Below, piece after piece: positions 26,282 to 33,780 of a stretch of 64,000 bases of DNA. The stretch is from G020348385 sp964538085 (GTDB lineage Bacteria; Acidobacteriota; Aminicenantia; Aminicenantales; Aminicenantaceae), in contig CAZIDF010000003.1 in the NCBI GenBank assembly GCA_964538085.1, forward strand, positions 62,001 to 126,000, in the 5' to 3' direction. Numbering within the stretch: the stretch's first letter is position 1; each line of letters starts with the position of its first letter. The position numbers were made by a program, and so were the translations under genes. The notes under the pieces were generated by a model, which worked only from the letters and a program-made list of their open reading frames with translations, ran no database searches and was not told the origin of the DNA.

Positions 26282-27913
26282 ATGATAAAAGCAAGAACTG
26301 TCATAGTCACCTGCCTAATCGTTCTTTTGGCGATTCACTCTCCCATCCTTCGCTCAGAAGAGGACCTCCACAAGGTTTGGGCTGTGAAGGACTGCCGGAT
26401 CGTCACACAGGCTGGCCCTCCGATCGAGAAGGGCACAGTCGTTATCCGGGATGGACTGATCGAAGCGGTGGGAACTGACGTCGAGATTCCGGCAGATGCC
26501 GAGGTGATCGATGGGAGCGAAGTGACCGTGTATCCGGGATTGATAGACCCTCTGGGGAAATCTCTTCTCAAGCTCCCGGAGCAGAAGTTCGATCAAACCA
26601 AGATGCTCACGGGGCAATACACGGATGAGGACAGGGGAATAAAGCCCGAATTCAAGGCCTTCGACCACTTCGAGATCACCAAATCGACACTGGAAAAATA
26701 CCACAAGGCCGGTTTCACGACCGCTCAGGTGCTTCCGGAAAGCGGCGTGTTCACAGGTCAAGCTTCTGTGTTTTCCCTCAGCGGGACGGATAAAAATGCC
26801 AACATGATCCTCCAGGATACCTGTCTAGGTGTCGGATTTTCCGTTTCCAGCTTCATGGTGTATCCCAGTTCACTCATGGGTGTTGTGGCGATGCTCAGGC
26901 AGGAGCTATCCGATGCTGTTTATTTCGATAAACACAGAGCGCGGTGGATGAAGGAGATGAACGGGATTTCCCGTCCTGAATACAGTGGCAAATATGACCA
27001 GTTATCCGAATATGCGACGGGAAGAAAGCCGGTGGTATTCTTATGCCGGAACCAAAATGATATCCGCCGGGCCTTAGGTTTGGCCGAAGAATTGAAACTG
27101 GACTATTTCATCTGTGATATCGGCAATGAAGCTTTTCGCGTGATCCCTGAATTAAAAAAGGCAAAAGCTCGGGTGTTCTTGCCTTTAACGTTTAAAGTCC
27201 CCGGAACCAGCATTCATGCGCAAAAGGGAAGAGACGTGCGGGATTTGGCGGAAAAGGAGTTGTATCCAAAAAATCCGGCTTTGTTGGCTGAAGCGGGCAT
27301 CCCGTTTACCTTTTCTTCTTTTGGAACCGATGATCCCAGCAGCTTCAAGGAAGGAGTCCTAAAGGCCATTGAAAGCGGGCTCCCTGAGGAAAAAGCGCTG
27401 GATGCTCTGACAGTCGGAGCCGCCAAATTTTTAAAGTTAGAGAAAGCTTTAGGAACGATCGAACCAGGTAAAATCGCCAATCTTGTTTTGGTCGAAGGCG
27501 ACATATTGGCCAAGGAAACGAAGGTCAAATGCGTATTTGCAGATGGCAAGAAGTTCGAATTTAAAGAAGCCGAAGTGAAGGAAGGGGAAAAACCCACGGT
27601 CAATATCACCGGGAAATGGGAGATTTCCATCGAAGAAGCCGGGCTGAAACTGATCATGGATTTTGTCCAGGAAGAAGCTGCTTTATCTGGTAATTTGACC
27701 ACTCCTTTTGGCGTTTTCGATTTTACTGGCGGCACGGTTTCGGGCAACCAGGTCTATTTCGAGATGAATCTTTCTGTCGGTGGCCAGGATATCGACCTGT
27801 ATTTTACAGGAGTTGTGGAAGACGACAAGATGACCGGCTCGGTTGTGCAGGGAACCGAAGGTGCAACAGAATTTACGGCTAAACGGATTCCTGGAATGGG
27901 AGGAGCGAGATGA
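26282..27913 (+). CDS. Exported amidohydrolase homologue lacking the N-terminal HxH metal motif, 543 aa
   Basis: The ATG at 26282 is fixed by an AGGAG site seven bases upstream. A signal peptide (residues 1-25) precedes an amidohydrolase-superfamily architecture: small N-terminal beta domain, barrel, and return strand with LGTIEPGKIANLVLVEGD. Where active members have a PGxIDxHxH motif, this protein reads YPGLIDPLGKSLLKLPEQK, so both metal-binding histidines are absent, and I see no clear replacement. Residues about 445-543 add a lipocalin-like beta domain (GKWEISIEEAGLKLIMDFVQ). It is the first of three coupled genes (ATGA overlap with the next) and could be a regulatory or structural partner of the two active-looking homologues rather than an enzyme. 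Confidence 0.82.
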   Translation: MIKARTVIVTCLIVLLAIHSPILRSEEDLHKVWAVKDCRIVTQAGPPIEKGTVVIRDGLIEAVGTDVEIPADAEVIDGSEVTVYPGLIDPLGKSLLKLPEQKFDQTKMLTGQYTDEDRGIKPEFKAFDHFEITKSTLEKYHKAGFTTAQVLPESGVFTGQASVFSLSGTDKNANMILQDTCLGVGFSVSSFMVYPSSLMGVVAMLRQELSDAVYFDKHRARWMKEMNGISRPEYSGKYDQLSEYATGRKPVVFLCRNQNDIRRALGLAEELKLDYFICDIGNEAFRVIPELKKAKARVFLPLTFKVPGTSIHAQKGRDVRDLAEKELYPKNPALLAEAGIPFTFSSFGTDDPSSFKEGVLKAIESGLPEEKALDALTVGAAKFLKLEKALGTIEPGKIANLVLVEGDILAKETKVKCVFADGKKFEFKEAEVKEGEKPTVNITGKWEISIEEAGLKLIMDFVQEEAALSGNLTTPFGVFDFTGGTVSGNQVYFEMNLSVGGQDIDLYFTGVVEDDKMTGSVVQGTEGATEFTAKRIPGMGGAR

Positions 27914-29274
27914 GAAAAACGATCGGTTGGATAGCGATATTAGCGGTTTTTATGTTTGCAGGCTGTCCTTTCGTCGCAGGTGCGGAAAACAGCATACTCT
28001 TCACCAACGGCAATATCATCACGGTCGAAGGAGAGACCATTATGGGTGGGGATGTTCTGATCAAAGGGTCCAAAATCGCGAAAATCGGGAAGGGACTTAA
28101 AGCAGACTCCCAGACCAGGGTGGTAGACCTTGACGGGATGTGGATGATGCCCGGCATTATCGACTCCCACTCCCATATTGCCATCGAAGGGGGAGTCAAC
28201 GAGAGCGGCAATCTCATCACTTCAGAGGTGGACATCAAGGATGTGATCTGGCCAGAGGATATCAACATTTTTTATGCTCTGGCGGGGGGAGTGACCACCA
28301 TTCACACCATGCACGGATCGGCCAATTCCATCGGGGGAAGGGGCATAGTCTTGAAACTTCGGTGGGGAAAAAGTGCTGAGGAAATGATTTTCAAGGGAGC
28401 GCCTCCGACCATAAAATGGGCACTCGGCGAAAATCCCAAGCAGAGCAATGCCTTTGCCATCGGTCCTGCCCGGTATCCGAAAACCCGGATGGGAGTGGAA
28501 GCCTCTATCCGTCGTGAATTCGAAAAGGCAAAAGACTATATGCAGACCTGGAAAGATTACGATGCGGCATCCCAGTTGGCTAAAAAGAAAAAAATGCCAG
28601 CGCCTTTGCCCCCTAAAAAAGATTTCCGGTTGGAAGCGATAGCGGACACGCTCGAGGGTAAATACTGGATCCGCTGCCATGCTTACCAGGCCGAGGAGAT
28701 GTTGTCCATCATGAAACTCTGTAAAGAGTACGGCGTGAAACTGGTGTGTTTCGAACACGGACTGGAAGGCTACCGTATCACGAACGAGCTGGTGAAATAC
28801 GGCGTGGCTGTTTCGACGTTTGCCGATTACTGGTCATACAAATGGGAAGCTTTCAAAACCATGCCTCACGCTTTAGCGCTGATGTCCCAAAGGGGTGTCT
28901 TGACGGCGGTCAATTCCGATGATGCCGAGAGGATGCGCCGATTGTTTCTTGACGCGGCAAAGGCCATTCGATTCGGAGGCTTGTCGGAGATTGAAGCGTT
29001 CAAAACAATCACACTCAACCCGGCCATCATCCTGGGTATTGACAAACAGACAGGAACCCTGGCGGAAGGGAAGGATGCCGACTTGGCCATTTTTAATCGC
29101 CACCCCTTCGATTCCTATACCATATGCGAGATGACCGTGGTTGACGGGGAAATTTTATTCGATCGGGCACAATATTTAGAGGCGAGAAAGAAAGCCGCAG
29201 AGGAGAAAGTGAAAAAAGAAGAGGCGAAGAAAAAACCGGAACAGAAAGGACCTGAAGGGGAGGTGTTGCCATGA
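27910..29274 (+). CDS. Exported amidohydrolase, imidazolonepropionase-like, 454 aa
   Basis: A signal peptide with a possible lipobox-like FAGC (Cys18) begins the protein. The metal motif is intact: MPGIIDSHSHIAIEGG. Further ligands are suggested by the HGLEGYR histidine after CFEHGLEGYRITNE, and by the late Asp in LTAVNSDDAERMRR, followed by the composite-domain signature GTLAEGKDADLAIFNRHPFD. The C-terminus is a charged Lys/Glu-rich tail of about 30 residues. Members of this group hydrolyse cyclic amides or dipeptides, so a periplasmic peptidase or amidase role is likely, but the substrate is unknown. Start and stop overlap both neighbours by ATGA, giving a tightly coupled operon. Confidence 0.88.
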   Translation: MRKTIGWIAILAVFMFAGCPFVAGAENSILFTNGNIITVEGETIMGGDVLIKGSKIAKIGKGLKADSQTRVVDLDGMWMMPGIIDSHSHIAIEGGVNESGNLITSEVDIKDVIWPEDINIFYALAGGVTTIHTMHGSANSIGGRGIVLKLRWGKSAEEMIFKGAPPTIKWALGENPKQSNAFAIGPARYPKTRMGVEASIRREFEKAKDYMQTWKDYDAASQLAKKKKMPAPLPPKKDFRLEAIADTLEGKYWIRCHAYQAEEMLSIMKLCKEYGVKLVCFEHGLEGYRITNELVKYGVAVSTFADYWSYKWEAFKTMPHALALMSQRGVLTAVNSDDAERMRRLFLDAAKAIRFGGLSEIEAFKTITLNPAIILGIDKQTGTLAEGKDADLAIFNRHPFDSYTICEMTVVDGEILFDRAQYLEARKKAAEEKVKKEEAKKKPEQKGPEGEVLP

Positions 29275-30566
29275 AAAAGCTCGCGATAGTGATGATTGTT
29301 GTGGTGGCGATAGCTATGTTCGTCCTGGCACAGGCAGATGGGGATAGGTATTTGATCAAAAACGCTACCATCATTCCGGTCGAGGGAGAACCCCTTGACA
29401 GTGCAGACCTGCTTTTAGAGGGGGGGAAGATCGCCGCCATGGGCGATGAAATTATTGTGCCTGATGGCACGAAAATCATCGATGCATCGGGGATGTTCGT
29501 TTACCCGGGATTCATCGATGCCCACACGCATTTGGGATTGGCCGAGATTGGCGCGGTTGCAAGCACCGTGGATATGAGGGAGATGGGCAAAGAGAATCCA
29601 GAGCTCAAAGTAGCCTGGGCCATCAATCCCCATTCCGTTCACTTCAAAACCTCCCGCATCAACGGAACCACGATTGCGTTGGTCGCTCCTTCAGGCGGGA
29701 CGTATCCCGGAATGTCCGCTCTGGTAAAAATGGATGGTTGGACTATCGATGAGATGCTCGTCAAAGAAGAGGCAACATCCTTCATCAATTTTCCGATGTC
29801 TCCGCGTCCGACAAGAGGAGCCAGAATGGGGCCTCAAACGCAATCCCAGGTGGATGTCACGGCCAAGCTTGTCGAGAAAATCCAGGAATATTTGGACGAG
29901 GTGCGTCACTATCTGAAGCTGCGAGAACTGGGGGCAGAAAATCCCGATATCATCGCGCCTGATTTGAATCCCAAGTTCGAAGCGTTGGCTCCTGTTTTGG
30001 ATGGCACGTTGCCCGTTATCATATCTGTCGAAAAGGCCAAAGATATCGAATTGGCCATAAAATTCGTCCAGGAAGAAAAGATCAAAGCCATATTCAGAGG
30101 GTGTGTCCAGGGCGGCAAAGTGGCCGCTAAGATCAAAGAGGCCGGAATACCCGTGATCATCGGTGACCTGTACACTGGTCCTCTTGAACCGGAGGATGGC
30201 TATGATGCTCCTTTCCGCAATGTTTCGGAGATGGCGAAAGCCGGAGTTCAGATCTGTTTCTCCAGCGGGTATGATCCGGCCCTCGGAAAGGATCTGACCT
30301 TTCATGCCGCCCGAGCCGTGGCCTTCGGATTGGATAGGGATGAAGCGATCAGGGCCTTGACCATCAATCCAGCCCGGATTTTCGGGATCGATGACCGTGT
30401 CGGCAGCTTAAAAGTGGGAAAGGATGCCGACCTCTTCATCACGACCGGCGATCCGCTGGATTTGAGGTCTGAAGTCAAACACCTCTTCATCAACGGCAAA
30501 GATATGGACCTTGGCAACTGGTGGCAGACCCTGTACGACACCTGGAAAAAGCGGCCCATTAAGTAA
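29271..30566 (+). CDS. Exported amidohydrolase, imidazolonepropionase-like, 431 aa
   Basis: A signal peptide (residues 1-23, AIVMIVVVAIAMFVLAQA) is followed by the composite beta domain and barrel, with the metal motif YPGFIDAHTHLGLAEIG. Later elements are AGVQICFSSGYDPALGKDLT (candidate Asp/Ser site) and GSLKVGKDADLFITTGDPLD (return strand). A long loop near residues 165-215, with MSPRPTRGARMGPQTQS, is probably involved in substrate binding. It is the third gene of the operon and differs enough from gene two (roughly one quarter identity by eye) to be an ancient paralogue. The trio is likely a periplasmic peptide- or amide-hydrolysing set. Confidence 0.88.
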   Translation: MKKLAIVMIVVVAIAMFVLAQADGDRYLIKNATIIPVEGEPLDSADLLLEGGKIAAMGDEIIVPDGTKIIDASGMFVYPGFIDAHTHLGLAEIGAVASTVDMREMGKENPELKVAWAINPHSVHFKTSRINGTTIALVAPSGGTYPGMSALVKMDGWTIDEMLVKEEATSFINFPMSPRPTRGARMGPQTQSQVDVTAKLVEKIQEYLDEVRHYLKLRELGAENPDIIAPDLNPKFEALAPVLDGTLPVIISVEKAKDIELAIKFVQEEKIKAIFRGCVQGGKVAAKIKEAGIPVIIGDLYTGPLEPEDGYDAPFRNVSEMAKAGVQICFSSGYDPALGKDLTFHAARAVAFGLDRDEAIRALTINPARIFGIDDRVGSLKVGKDADLFITTGDPLDLRSEVKHLFINGKDMDLGNWWQTLYDTWKKRPIK

Positions 30567-30770
30567 CAGAAGAGCGTTAATTATCGGTACTTTCACTTTT
30601 TTGCCTGAGCATACTCTGACGTTAAAAAGCTAAGGCATACCTGAATATACGTAACAATTAAAGACGTCCAACCAAATAGCTGGCTAAATAACTCCATCTC
30701 TGTATTGAAGAAGTTTGCTGAATTCCCAGCAATCTAAGAACTCAAAGGAATATTGGAAGGAGCCTAAATC

Positions 30771-30857
30771 ATGTCCCTATATGCAATTGAAACTGGCGTG
30801 CGCATTGTTGAAAAACGAAATGTCATAAACACAGGCCATCGCAAAAATCTCTCTTGA
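30771..30857 (+). CDS. Possible 28-aa peptide with strong ribosome-binding site
   Basis: An ATG at 30771 is preceded eight bases upstream by GGAAGGAG and runs 28 codons to a TGA (product begins MSLYAIETGVRIVEKRN). It is basic, with no membrane segment. Nothing identifies it; it could be a genuine small protein, a leader peptide or the remnant of a larger gene. Its stop overlaps the -35 element of the next gene. Confidence 0.22.
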   Translation: MSLYAIETGVRIVEKRNVINTGHRKNLS

Positions 30858-30892
30858 TTCATCCATCAGGAAAATGATACGATCACGTATCA
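30854..30892 (+). promoter_or_regulatory. Candidate promoter with overlapping 7-bp-arm operator
   Basis: TTGATT (30854-30859) and TACGAT (30878-30883) are 18 bases apart, ahead of the coiled-coil gene at 30911. TGATACG (30875-30881) and CGTATCA (30886-30892) form a perfect dyad with a four-base centre covering the -10 element and start-site region, as expected for repression by a dimeric regulator. Confidence 0.4.
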
Positions 30893-30910
30893 GTATAGAT
30901 GGAGGCCATC

Positions 30911-31105
30911 ATGAGTGAATTGGAAAAAATGGGGAAAGAACTAAAAGAACTACAAGAGAAAGTCAGCGCAATTGAGAAAAAGCTTAAAGAGGTAGAGGAC
31001 ACCGCAGCTTCTGCCAATCGTAAAGTAAGTGACGTAGAAGATGATTTGGAATATTTAACAGGAGTAGTTAATTCTTTGATCCCTGAAGAAGAAGAAGGCG
31101 AATAA
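30911..31105 (+). CDS. Small acidic coiled-coil protein, 64 aa
   Basis: The ATG at 30911 is fixed by GGAGG five bases upstream; an ATG at 30899 overlaps that site and is unlikely. The product is almost entirely a heptad-patterned coiled coil (LEKMGKELKELQEKVSAIEK continuing through LKEVEDTAASANRKV), followed by a short VEDDLEYLTGVVNSL and an acidic EEEEGE tail. This resembles small soluble or lipoprotein-type coiled coils but has no signal peptide. Function is unknown. It is a single gene with its own promoter and dyad, flanked by gene-poor DNA. Confidence 0.6.
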   Translation: MSELEKMGKELKELQEKVSAIEKKLKEVEDTAASANRKVSDVEDDLEYLTGVVNSLIPEEEEGE

Positions 31106-31362
31106 AAAAATACTTAATAAGATTACAAACATCGCCAACAATAAAAGCATCTTCCAATCTTTTGTCAAAAAGATGCTACCTTCACCTCAACGGCTCTTTT
31201 GGGAAAAAAGAGATCAAGGCTCCACTTGAATGGTAGCCCTCCCCAACGAAAGGAAGGAGGCTGCTATGGTAACTAAAAAGAGTCCCATCATCTAACTTGA
31301 AATCCAGCATGTGGTCCTTTTCCTACAGGAACTAGTCAATTCAAATTTCAATAGGAGATGTT
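31106..31362. other. Gene-poor segment with successive hairpins
   Basis: Three inverted repeats lie in about 120 bases: AGCATCTT (31146-31153) with AAGATGCT (31170-31177); CTCTTTT (31194-31200) with AAAAGAG (31206-31212), five-base loop; and AGCCCTCC (from 31235) with GGAGGCT, with one bulge. Just after the last, an AAGGAGG site precedes a nine-codon ORF (31266-31295, MVTKKSPII). The first may terminate the coiled-coil gene. The series could be a structured leader, but no known RNA class is recognised. Confidence 0.3.
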
Positions 31363-31485
31363 ATGAGTAAAGAAGATAAAAACGGCAAATATCCTGTCGT
31401 TGAACCTGCCGACGAGGCGGAAAGTGTCAGGGCCATTCAGAACAAGTTTAAAAATATGACCGATTTTCTTTTATTTAGATTTTGA
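31363..31485 (+). CDS. Short ORF, 40 aa, probably a truncated gene
   Basis: An ATG at 31363 with AGGAG five bases upstream gives a 40-residue product starting MSKEDKNGKYPVVEPADEAE and ending FLLFRF. Its charged, regular N-terminus looks like the beginning of a longer cytosolic protein, and its frame ends inside the 3-prime end of the convergent methyltransferase gene (15-base overlap). A chromosomal junction that cut an older gene is the simplest reading. The family is unknown. Confidence 0.3.
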   Translation: MSKEDKNGKYPVVEPADEAESVRAIQNKFKNMTDFLLFRF

Positions 31486-32139
31486 TGGCTGGCAGATATA
31501 GATGAGCTGCATGGGCAGGAAGTCTTTGATCTGAACGACCTCGAAATCCCCGTCGTAAATGTTCCGCAGGTTTGTTCGCAGTGTATACTTCGTGCGGTCG
31601 TCTGCATCCCAGCCCGTTGATTCAGAATCCATTTTTTCTGCGTCCCACTGAACGATAGCCAGGTATCCATCCGGTTTGAGGTTTTGTCCCAGTTTTTTGA
31701 GGTAGTCGGACGGATTTTCGATCAGATGGATAACGTTGACCATCAAAATGATATCGACACTGTTATGCGGGATGAGCGGATCGTTTTCCTTCCCCAAAAT
31801 AACAGAGATATTTTGGATTCCTTTTTCCTCGCATCGATCTCGAATGACCTGAAGGGCTCTGTTATCAATATCGCTGGCAAGGACCTTTCCGCTGTTTCCG
31901 ACCCGTTCCGCCAGGTGGAAGGTAAAATAACCATCGCCAGCCCCGACATCGGCGACAGTCATTCCTTCCTTTACTCCGATTTCGTCCATGACCCTGATGG
32001 GCATCTGCCATTGCCACCTGTTCCTGTGTCTGTCCGACTGTCTCTGCTGCTCATCTTCGTGCTCTTGTTGACCAACGAGACACAAGGCAAGAAAAAGTAA
32101 AGAAATAACATGTATGGTTTTATTTTGAAACCTTTTCAT
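31471..32139 (-). CDS. Exported class I SAM-dependent methyltransferase, 222 aa
   Basis: The Rossmann methyltransferase motifs are intact: VADVGAGDGYFTFHLAERVG (motif I), VLASDIDNRAL (acidic residue of motif II), DIILMVNVIHLIENP (motif IV) and LKPDGYLAIVQWD. An N-terminal hydrophobic stretch (TIHVISLLFLALCLVGQQE) predicts export or membrane anchoring, which is odd because S-adenosylmethionine is cytosolic. Annotated exported methyltransferases of this type occur in Acidobacteriota and Bacteroidota, but their biochemistry is unknown. The gene start overlaps the upstream peptidase stop by ATGA, so the two are translationally coupled. Confidence 0.82.
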   Translation of the reverse strand: MKRFQNKTIHVISLLFLALCLVGQQEHEDEQQRQSDRHRNRWQWQMPIRVMDEIGVKEGMTVADVGAGDGYFTFHLAERVGNSGKVLASDIDNRALQVIRDRCEEKGIQNISVILGKENDPLIPHNSVDIILMVNVIHLIENPSDYLKKLGQNLKPDGYLAIVQWDAEKMDSESTGWDADDRTKYTLRTNLRNIYDGDFEVVQIKDFLPMQLIYICQPSKSK

Positions 32140-33728
32140 TTTGTCATCCTCGCTGGAAAAATACTTTTATGCTGGTGGGATTTGCTGGATTTAAAGCCAA
32201 AGGTTTTCGCCTGCTCCAAGGATTTGAAATAGCCCAATTCCTCTCGTTTCTGTATGATGAGTTTTGCTTTTTCCAGGTTAATATTCGGGAAACTGGCAAG
32301 GTCGAACTCCGATGCCGTGTTGAGGTTGATACAAAGAGGTTTTTTGTTCTGTGGATTCCACAGGGTCGTTCGGATGAGAAAGTCTTCGTTTTTCACCCAG
32401 ATCTGAGGGCCCACGTTTTCCTCGAGGCTGATCTCCTCTGCCATGATTTTTTTTGTCAAACCAGAAGCTTTCTCAAGGACTTGTGTTGCCAGCTCGCGAA
32501 ATTTTTGATAATCGCCGATAATTCCATGGTACGACATGACTTCATAAGTCTTGCCGATATCGTCAGTCACTGTTTTGCCTACGGTCATCATGACAAAAAG
32601 TTTAATAATCTCCTGTTTGTCTTCAGGAAAGGAGTCACACCACTGTTTTATAAACTCGATGAATATCGTACTTTCCGGCGTTAGCCTTTCCTTGATTTTA
32701 TCCCATACATAAAAATTTTTGAGAAAAACGTTTTCCATCGGCGTGAAGATTTCTTTTGGTTCGGTACTCTCAGGAATCGGGCCGAGCAAAAATTGGTTGT
32801 AAAAGGATTTTTCCAGATAGTTGTTCTGCAAAAATTGGTTCGTGTTTATTCTGTAGAAAAGAGAGGCCAAAACTCCCTCACAGGATAGCATCTGCTGGGC
32901 ATTTTTGAGCTTTGTCTTATCGAAAGCCGGAGAGGTGTGTTCCAACAGGATCAATTCTTCCGGACCTAGGGAAGATATGTCTACGGCTGGAAGCAGCTTT
33001 TGGTGGATGTAGTTATTTTCCAGAACGGCGTTCAACCGGAGACTCTGATCTATCTTGGAATGCCAGGCATGGGCGAATCCTCTGGAGTGATCAAGAGATT
33101 TCTGATAAGTTTGCTGGTATAAAGGAACATTATCGTAGGCCAGACGCTGAAAATGGATTCCCCATCCTTCATAGAATGCGATGCTGTAATCGGTTATCCC
33201 CATGCTCACATGCTGTTTTGTGGACCGGCTGTCGGGGATTTCATCTCCCATGATATTCAGCATCATCACATGCCCCAGCTCATGGGAATAGATCTCCAGT
33301 TCGCCTTGGGCCACCCTCTCCTCATTCAGAACGAGGTCGACATAGCACAAACCTGGATGATTTTCAGTTTTTTCTTTTTGTTTGAGCATGAGCCCCTGGC
33401 GGGGAAAGCCGCCCTCCGTCTGCGAGAGATAAAGGACATTGGGACCGTCCCGATCAGCAGCCAGATTTCTGGTGCACTGGCTTAGTTTGATCATGGATCG
33501 GTGATAGGGGAAATCGAGCTGCTCCAGGATTTTTTTTGCCAGCGGATTGTCTTTGTCGAGTTTCTCACCCATCAGAAGGTCACCGCTTTTTTCCACGGCT
33601 TGGACGATGCAGATCTTTTCCCCTGGATCAGGAAAGATAAAGCGCGCGTAATCTTCTTGAGAGCCAGAAAATAAAAATGAAGAAAATAAAACATAAAAAA
33701 CACAAAATACCGGAATGCATCTTCTCAT
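32136..33728 (-). CDS. Exported HExxH zinc-metallopeptidase-like protein with C-terminal helix-hairpin-helix, 530 aa
   Basis: A signal peptide (CIPVFCVFYVLFSSFLFSGS) is followed by a large domain containing YSHELGHVMMLNIMG: HELGH at residues 149-153 is a canonical HExxH zinc motif, and FYEGWGIHFQ offers Glu187 as third ligand, a gluzincin-like arrangement. The region 200-470 is helical. Residues about 470-520 are a ComEA-type helix-hairpin-helix (CINLNTASEFDLASFPNINL and KAKLIIQKREELGYFKSLEQ), normally a DNA- or protein-binding module. I know no named family with this combination. It may be a periplasmic or surface peptidase acting on a bound partner. The downstream exported methyltransferase overlaps its stop. 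Confidence 0.7.
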   Translation of the reverse strand: MRRCIPVFCVFYVLFSSFLFSGSQEDYARFIFPDPGEKICIVQAVEKSGDLLMGEKLDKDNPLAKKILEQLDFPYHRSMIKLSQCTRNLAADRDGPNVLYLSQTEGGFPRQGLMLKQKEKTENHPGLCYVDLVLNEERVAQGELEIYSHELGHVMMLNIMGDEIPDSRSTKQHVSMGITDYSIAFYEGWGIHFQRLAYDNVPLYQQTYQKSLDHSRGFAHAWHSKIDQSLRLNAVLENNYIHQKLLPAVDISSLGPEELILLEHTSPAFDKTKLKNAQQMLSCEGVLASLFYRINTNQFLQNNYLEKSFYNQFLLGPIPESTEPKEIFTPMENVFLKNFYVWDKIKERLTPESTIFIEFIKQWCDSFPEDKQEIIKLFVMMTVGKTVTDDIGKTYEVMSYHGIIGDYQKFRELATQVLEKASGLTKKIMAEEISLEENVGPQIWVKNEDFLIRTTLWNPQNKKPLCINLNTASEFDLASFPNINLEKAKLIIQKREELGYFKSLEQAKTFGFKSSKSHQHKSIFPARMTK

Positions 33729-33780
33729 GGCAGTGTTATCCTTAGGAAAGGTTTATACGCATTATGAGGGAAAATAGTTC

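Larger units (their letters stand above)
30567..30910. other. Intergenic stretch after the amidohydrolase operon
   Basis: This stretch of about 340 bases is AT-rich. It holds a 28-codon ORF with a good ribosome-binding site (30771-30857), and a promoter-like element with an overlapping dyad (30854-30892) serving the coiled-coil gene. I see no clear terminator for the upstream operon. Confidence 0.4.
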
